A stretch of DNA of 64,000 nucleotides from JADLDB01 sp040755835 (GCA_040755835.1 JBFMAB010000012.1:149235-213234), one strand, 5' to 3'; numbered from the stretch's first letter, positions 29,583 to 38,600 are shown. A program made the numbers and translations. Notes: generated by a model from the letters alone, not told the origin.

Positions 29583-29903
29583 CGCTGAGTCTCCCCTTCC
29601 TTCAAGAAGCGAGGCGCGCCCATAGCACCCGGCAGCCACGCGTGACTACCCGCATCCACCTCGCCGCCCCGAGGAAAAACCGACGGTTCGCTCTCGTTTT
29701 CACAGGACGCGGCGGGCTTCGGGCTTGACAGGGGGCGGCAATCCCCCGTAGACGCGCGCGGTTCGCGGGCCATGGGGGCCCGTTCGCATCAAGCGCGGTG
29801 GCGGTGGGCGCGCCGTTTCCCACCCCCGGTTGGCCGATGACGGCTCGCCGCGTCCCCGCTCATCGGGCGTTCCCGGTGGGCAGAACCCGTGGGGAGGAAG
29901 CAC
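29583..29903. other. divergent intergenic region with rpsF leader
   Basis: 321 bases between the outer-membrane protein gene (minus) and rpsF (plus). It holds the Shine-Dalgarno of the minus gene (near 29590-29605), the rpsF promoter (29725-29753) and an about 145-base rpsF leader that could fold and act in ribosomal-protein autoregulation. No small gene is supported. Confidence 0.5.
29725..29753 (+). promoter_or_regulatory. sigma70-type promoter of rpsF operon
   Basis: TTGACA (29725-29730), 17-base spacer, GTAGAC (29748-29753). It is the best -35 match in the window. The spacer contains GGGGG...CCCCC, which can pair. Transcription would start near 29760, giving a leader of about 145 bases before rpsF with GGGGAGG as its ribosome-binding site. 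Confidence 0.6.
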
Positions 29904-30365
29904 ATGGCGGAAGCAGCAAGGCTCGCGCTTCGCGAGTACGAGACCGTCTTCCTGGTGAAGCCGGATCTCACCGACGAGAACGTCGACAAGGTGAAAGAGA
30001 AGGTTCGCGGCATCGTGAACCGCGACGGGGGCAAGTTCCTCCGCTTCACCATCTGGGGCAAGAAGAAGACGATGTACCCGGTCGCCAAGCAGCCCCGGGC
30101 CATCTACATCCACGCGCACTACCTCGGGCCGTCGAAGCTGGTGGCCGAGATCGAGCGCAACCTGCACAACTTCGACGAGGTGTCGCGGTACATGTCCAAG
30201 CGGCTGGCGGACGACGTCGATCCCGAGTCGCGGCAGGAGGAGGAGGATCTCAAGCTGGCCGGCGACGTGGACGACAACAAGCCGTTCGGCGGCGCCGAGC
30301 GTGAAGGCTTCGGCGGCTTCGGCGACGAAGGCGGCATGGAGGACGACTCCGGCTACGGCAACTGA
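29904..30365 (+). CDS. rpsF: 30S ribosomal protein bS6
   Basis: 153 aa from the ATG at 29904, behind GGGGAGG. The bS6 fold spans about 10-105: 'REYETVFLVKPDLTDENV', 'FTIWGKKKTMYPVAKQPRAIYIHAHYLG' and 'ERNLHNFDEVSRYMSKRLADD'. It then carries an acidic Glu/Asp/Gly-rich tail of about 45 residues, longer than in E. coli. It binds the 16S platform with bS18. First gene of rpsF-rpsR-rplI. Confidence 0.97.
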   Translation: MAEAARLALREYETVFLVKPDLTDENVDKVKEKVRGIVNRDGGKFLRFTIWGKKKTMYPVAKQPRAIYIHAHYLGPSKLVAEIERNLHNFDEVSRYMSKRLADDVDPESRQEEEDLKLAGDVDDNKPFGGAEREGFGGFGDEGGMEDDSGYGN

Positions 30366-30391
30366 CCGCCAGGCATGGGACGGAAACGGAC

Positions 30392-30703
30392 ATGAGCAAG
30401 GACATGGACAGCAAGTTCGAGAAGGGCCCCCGGAAGCCGCGCGAGGGCGGCGACGAGGGCGGCGATGAGAAGCGCGGCGGCCGGGGCTTCTCCCGGCGCA
30501 AGGTGTGCCGCTTCTGCTCCGACAAGAACGCGAAGGTCGACTACAAGGACCAGGCGACGTTGAAGTACTTCGTGACCGAGCGCGGCAAGATCATTCCCCG
30601 CCGCATCTCGGGCAACTGCGCGCTCCACCAGCGCTCGGTGGCCCGCGCGATCAAGCAGGCGCGCGGCCTCGCCCTGATCCCCTACCTGGTGCTCGCGGGG
30701 TAA
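30392..30703 (+). CDS. rpsR: 30S ribosomal protein bS18
   Basis: 103 aa. A charged Gly/Lys/Glu-rich N-terminal extension of about 33 residues precedes the bS18 core 'RRKVCRFCSDKNAKVDYKD', 'PRRISGNCALHQRSVARAIKQARGLALIPYL'. The Cys residues (CRFC and NC) are the Zn-type ('C+') arrangement rather than the Cys-free variant. Partner of bS6 on the ribosome. Confidence 0.97.
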   Translation: MSKDMDSKFEKGPRKPREGGDEGGDEKRGGRGFSRRKVCRFCSDKNAKVDYKDQATLKYFVTERGKIIPRRISGNCALHQRSVARAIKQARGLALIPYLVLAG

Positions 30704-30706
30704 GCC

Positions 30707-31162
30707 ATGAAGGTCATTCTCCGGGAGGACGTGTACAACCTGGGCAAGTCCGGTGAGTTGGTCACCGTGAAGGACGGCTACGCCCGCAACTTCCTGCTGC
30801 CCCGCAACCTGGCGATGCTGGCCAACGAGGCCAACGTGCGCCAGCTGCAGCACGAGAAGGCCGTCATCGAGCTGCGCCAGCAGAAGCTGAAGGGCGCCGC
30901 CCAGGAGCTGGCGAAGAAGTTCGACGGCGCGTCGGTGAAGATCACCCGCAAGGTGGGCGAGCAGGACAAGCTGTACGGCTCGGTCACCGCGCTGGACGTC
31001 GCCGAGGCGCTCGCCGCCGCCAACCTGAAGGTGGAGCGCCGCATGATCCACCTCCCCGAGCCGATCCGCGCGGTCGGTACGTTCGACGTGGAGATCCGCC
31101 TGCACCGCGAGGTGACGGCGAAGGTCCAGGTCGTCGTCGAGGGCGAGGCGGCTTCGGCCTGA
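30707..31162 (+). CDS. rplI: 50S ribosomal protein bL9
   Basis: 151 aa, three bases after rpsR. The N-domain 'MKVILREDVYNLGKSGELVTVKDGYARNFLLPRNLA' and the long connecting helix plus C-domain are typical and of normal length. A strong intrinsic terminator follows the gene, separating it from dnaB. Confidence 0.97.
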   Translation: MKVILREDVYNLGKSGELVTVKDGYARNFLLPRNLAMLANEANVRQLQHEKAVIELRQQKLKGAAQELAKKFDGASVKITRKVGEQDKLYGSVTALDVAEALAAANLKVERRMIHLPEPIRAVGTFDVEIRLHREVTAKVQVVVEGEAASA

Positions 31163-31188
31163 ACGTCAGCCCCATCTGGTAGATCCAC

Positions 31189-31232
31189 CCGGCCGCGCAT
31201 CGGAGCCTTCCGTGCGCGGCCGGCGTGTTTTT
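31189..31232 (+). terminator. intrinsic terminator between rplI and dnaB
   Basis: Perfect 11-bp stem CCGGCCGCGCA / TGCGCGGCCGG (31189-31199 with 31213-31223), extended after one bulged T by CGGA/TCCG with a four-base loop, followed closely by TTTTT (31228-31232). It is the clearest Rho-independent terminator in the window. It would end the rpsF operon and lies just upstream of the dnaB Shine-Dalgarno. Confidence 0.85.
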
Positions 31233-31250
31233 GGCGGGAGGAGTCACACG

Positions 31251-32612
31251 ATGAGCATCACGGGACCCGGGGCCTTCCAGGACGTCGCCGCCGAGCGCGC
31301 GGTGCTGGGCGCGATCATCACCGACAACGCGGTGCTGGCGAACGTCCAGGAGCTGATCATCTCCGAGGACTTCTCCAACGTCGCCCACGCCGACATCTTC
31401 GGCGCGATGGTGGCGCTCGATCAGAAGCAGGAGCGCATCGACCCGCTCACGCTCGCCGAGCAGCTCAAGGTGGCCGGCAAGCTGGCCAGCGTCGGCGGTC
31501 CCAGCTACCTGTCCACGCTGGACCAGTCGGTGCCGTTCGCGCAGAACGCCGTCGAGTACGCCCGGATCATCAAGAACCAGGCGACCCGGCGCGCGCTCGC
31601 CACCGCTGGCCGGGAGATCATGGAGCTGGCCAGCCAGGAGACCGGCGACGTCGCCGAGCTCATGGACGAGGCCGAGCGCAAGGTCTTCCAGATCGCCCAG
31701 AAGCGTCGCGCCGGCGACTTGCGGTCGATGCAGGACCTGATGGGCGAGGCGCTCGACCTGCTCGACAAGATGAAGCAGTCGAGCTCGGGCATCACCGGCA
31801 CGGCCACCGGCTTCATCGACCTCGACAACCAGCTGACCGGCCTCCACGGCGGCGAACTCATCATCCTCGCCGCGCGCCCGGGCATCGGCAAGACGTCGCT
31901 GGCCATGAACATCGCCATCCACGTGGCCCTGCACGAGAAGCTGCCGGTGGCGATCTTCAGCCTCGAGATGCCGTCGGTGCAGCTGCTCACGCGCATGCTG
32001 GCGACCCACGCGCGCATCGACATGAAGAAGCTGCGCGGCGGCCGCCTCGCCCGCAACGAGGAGGAGCGGATCAGCGAGGCCGCCAACGAGCTGTACGGCC
32101 TGAAGATGTACATCGACGACTCCGGCGGCCTGTCGTCCTTCGATCTGCGCGCCAAGGCCCGCCGCCTCAAGCAGAAGGAAGGCCAAATCGGCCTCATCGT
32201 CATCGACTACCTCCAGCTGATGCACCAGAAGGGCAAGGTCGAGAGCCGCCAGCTCGAGGTCGCCGAGATCAGCCGCGCGCTCAAGCAGCTCGCCAAGGAG
32301 CTCGACACGCCGATCCTCGCGCTCAGCCAGCTGAACCGCAAGGTCGAGGAGCGCAAGGGCGGCAAGCCCATGCTGTCGGATCTCCGCGAGTCCGGCGCGA
32401 TCGAGCAGGACGCCGACGTGGTCCTGTTCATCCACCGCGATGAAGAGGGTGATGGCGAGGGCGGCGAGCCGTCGTCGCAGCCGTACCGCAGCGCGATCCC
32501 CGTGGAGCTGATCGTCGCCAAGCAGCGGAACGGGCCGGTCGGATCCATCGACCTCGTCTTCCTGGCCGAGCTGACCCGCTTCGAGAGCCGGGCCCGGGCC
32601 TGGCAGGATTGA
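31251..32612 (+). CDS. dnaB: replicative DNA helicase DnaB
   Basis: 453 aa from the ATG at 31251, preceded by GGGAGGAG. The N-terminal primase-interacting helical domain (about 10-150) is followed by the RecA-type ATPase with Walker A ARPGIGKTS (208-216), Walker B-type LIVIDYLQLM and LSQLNRKVEERKG with LRESGAIEQDAD, the standard DnaB motifs. It unwinds DNA ahead of the replisome. The usual bacterial synteny rpsF-rpsR-rplI-dnaB is kept. No intein. Confidence 0.97.
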   Translation: MSITGPGAFQDVAAERAVLGAIITDNAVLANVQELIISEDFSNVAHADIFGAMVALDQKQERIDPLTLAEQLKVAGKLASVGGPSYLSTLDQSVPFAQNAVEYARIIKNQATRRALATAGREIMELASQETGDVAELMDEAERKVFQIAQKRRAGDLRSMQDLMGEALDLLDKMKQSSSGITGTATGFIDLDNQLTGLHGGELIILAARPGIGKTSLAMNIAIHVALHEKLPVAIFSLEMPSVQLLTRMLATHARIDMKKLRGGRLARNEEERISEAANELYGLKMYIDDSGGLSSFDLRAKARRLKQKEGQIGLIVIDYLQLMHQKGKVESRQLEVAEISRALKQLAKELDTPILALSQLNRKVEERKGGKPMLSDLRESGAIEQDADVVLFIHRDEEGDGEGGEPSSQPYRSAIPVELIVAKQRNGPVGSIDLVFLAELTRFESRARAWQD

Positions 32613-32665
32613 TCCGGGCCCCCTTGCGCCCGCGCGCCTGACGGCCTATCGGGGCGTTCCAGGGT

Positions 32666-33715
32666 ATGAGCATTCCAGCGATCACGGATCCCCAGGCGGT
32701 CCCCACGTATGCCCCGACGCCGTTCCAGAAGTGGATCGAAGGGCAGCTCTACGAAGGGCGCGACGCCGTCTTCGTGCGCCTCACCCTGAAGGCGATCGTC
32801 TTCGTGGCTCCCTTGATCGGGCTGCTCTACTGGCACTTCTCGTGGTGGCTGGTGCCGGTGCTGTGGGCGGTGCAGCTCGCGCTCTTCGGGCCGCCCGTCA
32901 TCCTCATGCTGCACAACACCATGCACCGGCCCTTCTTCAAGAAGCACCGGTGGCTCAACCGGGCCCACCCGTACCTGATGAGCCTGCTGTTCGGCATCCC
33001 CACCGGGTACATGGAGCACCACGTCGGCATGCACCACGCGGAGAACAACCTCCGCGCCGATCTCTCGTCGACGATGCGGTACCAGCGGGACAACTTCTTC
33101 CACTGGCTCATCTACCTGCTCCGCTTCCTGCTCTTCATCCACCTCGAGCTGACGAGCTACCTCACGTCGAAGAAGCGCGGCGCGATGGCGCGGCGGGCGC
33201 TCGCCAGCGATCTCGCGCACGTGGCGCTCATGGTCGGCCTGGGTTTCGTCAACTGGCGGGCCACCGTCGCCGCCTTCGTCGTGCCGTACTTCTTCATGCG
33301 CTGCGCGATGATGTGGGGGAATTGGGGCCAGCACGCGTTCATCGACGCCTCGCGGCCCGGCGACAGCTACGTCAACTCGATCACCTGCATCAACTCACCG
33401 TACAACCAGCGCTGCTTCAACGACGGCTACCACATCGGCCACCATGTGAAGCAGAACCGCCACTGGACGGAGCTGCCGAAGGACTTCCTGGACAACGCCG
33501 AGCGCTACGCGAAGGAGGGCTGCGTGGTGTTCGAAGGCCTGGACTTCTTCATGGTGTCCTTCTTCCTCTTCCTGCGCCGCTACGACGCGCTGGCGAAGCA
33601 CTTCGTGCGCCTGCCGGGTGACACGCGCACCGACGAGCAGATCGTCGAGTTCCTCAGGTCGCGCACGAAGCGGATCCCGGACGACGTCCCCGAGGGCGTC
33701 GTGATGAACGCCTGA
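32666..33715 (+). CDS. membrane fatty-acid desaturase family protein
   Basis: 349 aa with the three His boxes of the membrane-bound desaturase/hydroxylase superfamily: HNTMH (83-87), HHVGMHH (118-124) and a C-terminal HIGHH. Membrane segments are at about 38-56, 62-82, 150-165 and 188-212. Di-iron enzymes of this type introduce double bonds or hydroxyl groups into acyl chains or lipids; which position is unknown. It follows dnaB after 53 bases and may be cotranscribed; a possible terminator hairpin follows it. Confidence 0.88.
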   Translation: MSIPAITDPQAVPTYAPTPFQKWIEGQLYEGRDAVFVRLTLKAIVFVAPLIGLLYWHFSWWLVPVLWAVQLALFGPPVILMLHNTMHRPFFKKHRWLNRAHPYLMSLLFGIPTGYMEHHVGMHHAENNLRADLSSTMRYQRDNFFHWLIYLLRFLLFIHLELTSYLTSKKRGAMARRALASDLAHVALMVGLGFVNWRATVAAFVVPYFFMRCAMMWGNWGQHAFIDASRPGDSYVNSITCINSPYNQRCFNDGYHIGHHVKQNRHWTELPKDFLDNAERYAKEGCVVFEGLDFFMVSFFLFLRRYDALAKHFVRLPGDTRTDEQIVEFLRSRTKRIPDDVPEGVVMNA

Positions 33716-33737
33716 GGGCGGTCGCCCCCGAAGCGCC

Positions 33738-33757
33738 GCACCCGCGTCGCGGGGTGC
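33738..33757 (+). terminator. possible terminator hairpin after desaturase
   Basis: GCACCC (33738-33743) and GGGTGC (33752-33757) pair with a CG-rich spacer that can extend the stem; followed by ATTTCC, so only a weak T-run. Confidence 0.4.
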
Positions 33758-33788
33758 ATTTCCCTGCGCAGAGCGTACAGCGGCCCGC

Positions 33789-33794
33789 TACACT
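33789..33794 (+). promoter_or_regulatory. -10 box TACACT before response regulator
   Basis: TACACT ends 11 bases before the ATG at 33806; the spacer has no Shine-Dalgarno sequence. It fits the window-wide TANNNT pattern. Confidence 0.35.
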
Positions 33795-33805
33795 CGCTCT
33801 CCTCC

Positions 33806-34735
33806 ATGCCCCCCCGCGTCGACTTCAAAGACCGGCTGATCCTGGTGGTCGACGACGACGAGCACACCCGCAACCTGCTGCGGGATCTCTGCGAATCGTC
33901 GGGCTTCCGGGTGGTGACGGCGGAGGACGGCGTCGAGGCCACCGAGCGCATCAGCGACGCGAAGCCGGACCTCGTGCTGCTGGACCTGATGATGCCGCGG
34001 CGCGACGGCTTCTCGGTGCTGCGCTGGGTGCGCGAAGACGCCCGCTACGCCGAGCTGCCCGTCATCATCCTCACCGCCATCGGGGAGATGGACGGGAAGA
34101 TCAAGGGCATGGAGCTGGGCGCGGACGACTACGTCACCAAGCCCTTCAAGCTGATCGAGCTCCAGACGCGCATCAACTCGGCGCTCACCGTTCGCGAGTA
34201 CCGCCGCCGGCTGTTGGACGCCGAAGAGGAGTTGAGCCAGTTCCGCGCGCTCGATCCCGTCACCGGCGCCGGTACGTACGCCCAGCTCAAAGCCAGCCTC
34301 GACGGCGAACTTGCGCGCAGCCGCCGCTATGGCCGCCCGGCCGCCTGCCTCATGTTCGGCTTCGACGACTACCAGACGCTCCGGTACGAGTTGGGCCGGG
34401 AGGCATCGGATCAGTACCTCGCCCGCGCGGCCCAGGCGATCAACGGCTGTCTGCGCGGGGCCGACCGGCTCTTCCGCGTCGACACCGACGAGTTCGTGGT
34501 GCTGCTCCCCGAGACCGACCTCGCGGGCGCCCGCGTGGTGGCCGAGCGGCTGGCCGCGACGCTCAAGGGCCTCTCGGTCGACGGCCCCAACGGGAAGATG
34601 CGCGTGGTGGCCCGCTTCGGCGGCGCCATGTTCCCCCACGAGCGCGTGCGCACCACCGAGGACCTGCTGCGCGAGGCGAACCAGAGCTACCGCGCGCTGC
34701 AGCAGCGGCCCGGCGTCATCGTCTTCGAGTCCTGA
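33806..34735 (+). CDS. response regulator with degenerate GGDEF domain, probable c-di-GMP receptor
   Basis: 309 aa. Receiver domain (about 12-125) with the acidic pocket D16-D18, phosphoacceptor D60 (VLLDLMMPRRDG), T90 and K112 (TKPFK). A short helical linker leads to a GGDEF-type domain (about 150-305) whose active motif reads VDTDEF (225-230) instead of GGDEF, so it should not make c-di-GMP. The inhibitory-site motif RxxD is kept as RGAD (217-220), at the standard spacing before the active-site motif. This points to a phosphorylation-controlled c-di-GMP binder. It is monocistronic with no cognate kinase adjacent; myxobacteria often use orphan regulators. Confidence 0.92.
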   Translation: MPPRVDFKDRLILVVDDDEHTRNLLRDLCESSGFRVVTAEDGVEATERISDAKPDLVLLDLMMPRRDGFSVLRWVREDARYAELPVIILTAIGEMDGKIKGMELGADDYVTKPFKLIELQTRINSALTVREYRRRLLDAEEELSQFRALDPVTGAGTYAQLKASLDGELARSRRYGRPAACLMFGFDDYQTLRYELGREASDQYLARAAQAINGCLRGADRLFRVDTDEFVVLLPETDLAGARVVAERLAATLKGLSVDGPNGKMRVVARFGGAMFPHERVRTTEDLLREANQSYRALQQRPGVIVFES

Positions 34736-34981
34736 CGCGCCAGCCGCCCTCGCGCTCCGCGCCTGCCCAGGAGTCGGCCGGTCGCGCGGCGAGGCGCCCC
34801 CGTCCAACTGCGACCGTCAGGCGCCCTACCGCGCCCCCGACACGGGCGACGACACCCTTCCGCGGCGAGGGCCACGCGGCCGACGCTTCACGGCGCTCGA
34901 GCGCGCCCGCATGGCGCACCGCCACAGGTGTGAGGCGCCTGGGCCGCGTCGGGCCGCCCGACAGTCGCCGCTGGACACGCG

Positions 34982-35009
34982 GGCGGCGCTCCGCGACGGG
35001 AGCGCCGCC
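34982..35009. terminator. hairpin between convergent genes
   Basis: GGCGGCGCTC (34982-34991) pairs perfectly with GAGCGCCGCC (35000-35009) across an 8-base loop. It lies in the 284-base gap between the response regulator and the TSP3 lipoprotein and could act on both strands, although T-runs are absent. Nothing else recognisable is present in 34736-34981. Confidence 0.45.
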
Positions 35010-35019
35010 TTCGAGGTCG

Positions 35020-38000
35020 TCAGTTGATGCCGCCCGAGCAGGCGCACACCGACGGGTTGCAGACTTCGCCCGCCGCGCAGCCGCCGCAGTTCGGCTTGCA
35101 CACGCAGGAGCAGCTCGCCGGATCGGCGTCATACGTCGGGCCGCAGTTCAGCGCGGCGGTGTCGCAGACGCAGCCGCACACGCCGGCGCCGTTCTGGAAC
35201 CTGTAGCCGGGCGGGCACGACGCGGTCTGCTTGCACTCGCAGCCGCAGGTGGCGACGTTGCACTGCTGATACGGCGAGCACGTGCCGCCGCAGTCCGGCG
35301 TGCAGACGAAGTCACAGACGAGCCGGTTGGTGTCGCAGACCTTCCCCGGTGGCGGGTTGCCGCCGCAGTTCGCCGGGCACTCACACAGGTTCGTTTGCAG
35401 GTTGCAGGCGAGGCGACCGAGACAGAAGTCCGGATCCGTCGGGTCGTAGTACGTCGTGTCCTGCGAGCACGGCGGCGGGTTGCCGCCCGGGTTCGGCGTG
35501 GTGTCTATCCAGTAGCGGTACGACACGGCGGCGGCGGTGGTCATACTGCTCGGGCGGCAGGCCCCGAAGAACGAGATCGTCCGATTGATGCCGTCGAAGT
35601 CGAAGCCGTCGGTCCGGCTGCGGGGAATGTCGTCCTTGTTGCACAGGGTGCCGTCCTGCACCGCGTCCATCGCGACCTTCACCGATGCGCCGATCGGCGG
35701 CTTCTGCATGCGGTAGCCCGCCGCGGCGATCGACGACTGCACGATCGCGGCAATCGTGGTCTGGATGGACGTCGTGGAGTTGATGGCGCCGCGGATGCCG
35801 CCCGTCGCGGTCACCACCTGCGGCGTGCGCTGCGGGTTGTCTTGCGTCTCGCCATTGCAGTTCGCGCCCGCCGGGCAGACGATCGCGTGCACGGGGATGT
35901 TCACGTTGAGCCGATTCTTCGTGCCCGTACCGGTCGCCGTGAAGAAGGTGATGAAGTTCTGAATGTTCTCCCGCGGCGACCCGGTGGACGTATAGCCCGA
36001 CGTCTGATCGTCGGCGTCCCCCAGGATGATCACCACCAGCTGCGCGTCGGCCCGGACCCGGTTGACCTGGTCCGTCATCGGCAGCGGCAGCACCGTCAGA
36101 TCGTCGACCGCCTTCCGCGCAGCACCCAGCACGCCTTCGGTGCCACTGCCTCCCGTGCCGACCCAGCACCCGCCGTTCGCCCCGTTGGGATCCGCGCCGT
36201 TCGAGTCGCACATGGGGAAAGGCAGCGGCACGTTTCGGCAGGTGCCGCCGTTGCACGTGCTGTTCTGCGTGAGCCACGCGCGGAACTGGTTGATGTCGCG
36301 CGTGAAGCCTCGGCGAACGCTGCGGTTGTTGCTGGTGCCGGTCAGGTGGTACTCGCTCGTCACCAGCGCGATGCGGTAGTCGAGCGTCGAGTTGCCCAGC
36401 GCCGTGGCCATGGCCGAAGCCGCGTCGGCGAGGGCCTGCTGGCTGGACGCCATCGAGCACGAATCGTCCACCACGACCAGGAAGTCCACCTTGCCGCTCG
36501 CGGGCGCAAACGTCTCGCACTGGTACGCGTTGGCGTCACCGAACTGCGCGACCGCGGAACCTCCGGCGGTGTCGCTCATCGTGAAGAGCGGCGCGCCGTT
36601 GTAGGTGCTGAGCGGGGTCAGCGCGACCACCACCACCACGGCGGAGTTCGTGCGGTGCAGGTACTCGACCTGCACCTTGAACGGGCCCGTGCCACCGCCG
36701 GTGCCCATCAGCGCGCCCGCGCCCGTGCCCACCATGGCCTCGGCGATCGCGTTGGCCCGCGTCTTCAGGTCCACTCCCCCGGCCATGTCGTAGAAGGCCT
36801 GCAGCGCGGGAATGTTGTCCCAGCTGGTGAACGTCTGCGTCGTCTCGTTCGACAGCGCACCGACGCCGTTGAGGGTGGGCTTCAGGGCCGCCTCGTCCGC
36901 CGTCGGGCTCGTCGCGCCGCCGGGCGCCGCCTGGCGCCAGGCCACGAAGGCCACGCCGTTCATCGGGTCGAAGCCGATGACGCCGCGGCTCATGCCGCCG
37001 ACGGTCATCGTGGCCGTCTCGGTGAAGGTGGCGGGGAGGCCCAGCTGCAGGTCCGGATCGGCCGACGTGCGGAAGAGGACCGGCCGCAGGTTCATCACCG
37101 TGCAGACCTGCCCCGCCGGGCCGCTGCCGTCCGCCGGGTTGTTGGGGTTCAGCTCGCCCGGATCGACGCGGCCGTTCTGGTTGGTGTCCTCGGCGCCGTC
37201 GTCGATGCCGTCACCGTCCGAGTCGCGGTTGTTCGGGTTGGTGGTGGTGGTTGGGTCGAGATCGACCGGCACGTTCATGCACAGCACCGGGTCGGCGATG
37301 TTGGCCGTCACCAGGCCGCGCTCCACGCCGTCGGAGATGCCGTCGCCGTCGGTGTCGGCGCGCCGCGGATCGGTCTCGCCCATGTCCACGGTGCCGTTCG
37401 CGTTCTGGTCCTCGCCCAGGATCGCGCCCTGGGCCGGGCCGTCGAGCAGGCCGTCACAGTCGGTGTCCTTGCGGAGCGGGTTCGTCTCGCCGGCGTCGAT
37501 GAAACCGTTGTGGTTGGCGTCCTCGAGGCCATCGCGCAGGCCGTCGCCGTCGGTGTCCGGGTTCGCCGGATCCGTCTCGCCCGGGTCCACCATGCCGTTC
37601 GCGTTCTTGTCCTCGACCGCGTTGGGCAGCCCGTCCATGTCGCTGTCCGGGTTGTTCGCCGGCCCGCAGTCCATGCCGTCGTTCGGATTCGTCTCGCCGG
37701 TGTCCACCTGGCCGTTCTGGTTGTTGTCCTCGGCGCCATCGAGGCAGGTGTCGCCGTCGGTGTCGTTCTTCAGCGGGTCGGTCATCGTCACCGCGCGCTC
37801 GACGCCGTCGTTGATGAAGTCGCCGTCGGAGTCCTTGTTCCGCGGGTCCGTCTCACCCGTGTCCACCTGGCCGTTCTGGTTCGCGTCCTCGACGCCGTCG
37901 GCGAGGTTGTCGAAGTCGCTGTCGGGGTTGGTCGCGTCCGTCTCGGTCGGCTCGGCGCGGCCGTTGCGATCGACGTCCTCCACGCCGTCGGGGATCCCGT

Positions 38001-38478
38001 CGCCGTCGCTGTCGGCCTCGGTCGGGTTGGTGCGCGTGGTCGGGTCCGCGTCGCCCGCGAAGGTGCACGTCGGGTCGACGGACGAGACGCGGCCGGCCTC
38101 GACCCCGTCGGGAATGCCGTCGCCGTCGCTGTCCGGGTTCGCCGGGTTGGTGCGCTTGCCGCCCGGGTACACGTTGCCGAACTCTTCGGCGTCGTTGAGC
38201 CCGTCGCAGTCCGAGTCCTTGAGCGGGTTCTGCGGATCGTTCGGGTCGACGACGATCGCCGTCCCGCCGCCGGTGCCACCGCCCGGGCCGCCGTCGTCAC
38301 CGCCGCCCGCGCCGCCTCCAGCGCCACCGCCCGCGATGCCACCGCCCATGCCGCCGCCGCCAGCGTCGTTGTTGACCGGGGGCGTGGAGCAGTTGCAGCC
38401 CACGAGGAACAACGACAACACCGCAACCCACACGCCCCGCCGCACGCCGGGCGTCATGCTTCGATCGGTCTGGCTCAT
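35020..38478 (-). CDS. giant TSP3/VWA-like/Cys-rich surface lipoprotein
   Basis: 1152 aa from the ATG at 38476-38478 (an ATG seven codons in is also possible; an upstream ATG at 38547 precedes the TATACT -10). Lipobox LVGC (Cys28) is followed by a Gly-rich stalk. A long Asp-rich region (about 80-440) holds 11 thrombospondin type-3 units of the DxDxDGxxDxxE kind alternating with NxNGxVDxGETxP segments; such arrays bind Ca2+ and are rigid. Next comes a VWA-like domain with MIDAS-type VDDSCSMASS. The C-terminal end is an about 115-residue Cys-rich EGF-like segment with CxCxC motifs. It is probably a cell-surface adhesion or matrix-binding protein. Confidence 0.85.
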   Translation of the reverse strand: MSQTDRSMTPGVRRGVWVAVLSLFLVGCNCSTPPVNNDAGGGGMGGGIAGGGAGGGAGGGDDGGPGGGTGGGTAIVVDPNDPQNPLKDSDCDGLNDAEEFGNVYPGGKRTNPANPDSDGDGIPDGVEAGRVSSVDPTCTFAGDADPTTRTNPTEADSDGDGIPDGVEDVDRNGRAEPTETDATNPDSDFDNLADGVEDANQNGQVDTGETDPRNKDSDGDFINDGVERAVTMTDPLKNDTDGDTCLDGAEDNNQNGQVDTGETNPNDGMDCGPANNPDSDMDGLPNAVEDKNANGMVDPGETDPANPDTDGDGLRDGLEDANHNGFIDAGETNPLRKDTDCDGLLDGPAQGAILGEDQNANGTVDMGETDPRRADTDGDGISDGVERGLVTANIADPVLCMNVPVDLDPTTTTNPNNRDSDGDGIDDGAEDTNQNGRVDPGELNPNNPADGSGPAGQVCTVMNLRPVLFRTSADPDLQLGLPATFTETATMTVGGMSRGVIGFDPMNGVAFVAWRQAAPGGATSPTADEAALKPTLNGVGALSNETTQTFTSWDNIPALQAFYDMAGGVDLKTRANAIAEAMVGTGAGALMGTGGGTGPFKVQVEYLHRTNSAVVVVVALTPLSTYNGAPLFTMSDTAGGSAVAQFGDANAYQCETFAPASGKVDFLVVVDDSCSMASSQQALADAASAMATALGNSTLDYRIALVTSEYHLTGTSNNRSVRRGFTRDINQFRAWLTQNSTCNGGTCRNVPLPFPMCDSNGADPNGANGGCWVGTGGSGTEGVLGAARKAVDDLTVLPLPMTDQVNRVRADAQLVVIILGDADDQTSGYTSTGSPRENIQNFITFFTATGTGTKNRLNVNIPVHAIVCPAGANCNGETQDNPQRTPQVVTATGGIRGAINSTTSIQTTIAAIVQSSIAAAGYRMQKPPIGASVKVAMDAVQDGTLCNKDDIPRSRTDGFDFDGINRTISFFGACRPSSMTTAAAVSYRYWIDTTPNPGGNPPPCSQDTTYYDPTDPDFCLGRLACNLQTNLCECPANCGGNPPPGKVCDTNRLVCDFVCTPDCGGTCSPYQQCNVATCGCECKQTASCPPGYRFQNGAGVCGCVCDTAALNCGPTYDADPASCSCVCKPNCGGCAAGEVCNPSVCACSGGIN

Positions 38479-38527
38479 AGAGTGGCTGAGGCTCCCGCTT
38501 TCGTGTCTCGGCCCAAAGGTGGCTTCG

Positions 38528-38533
38528 AGTATA
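38528..38533 (-). promoter_or_regulatory. -10 box TATACT of TSP3 lipoprotein gene
   Basis: Complement reads TATACT, 49 bases before the ATG at 38478. No clear -35 box. It implies a leader of about 40 bases and rules out the in-frame ATG further upstream. Confidence 0.35.
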
Positions 38534-38600
38534 GACCCCGGATCCATTCGAGGGGCACTTTGACGCCCACGTCAGACGCGGGCGATGTAGGCGCGTGTCA

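Noticed and set aside
34736..34981. Small genes in the convergent gap
   Set aside because: Short open frames have no ribosome-binding site and Arg-rich shadow composition.
37130..38240. CRISPR-like periodic repeats
   Set aside because: The periodicity comes from protein-level TSP3 units with degenerate codons, not identical repeats with unique spacers.
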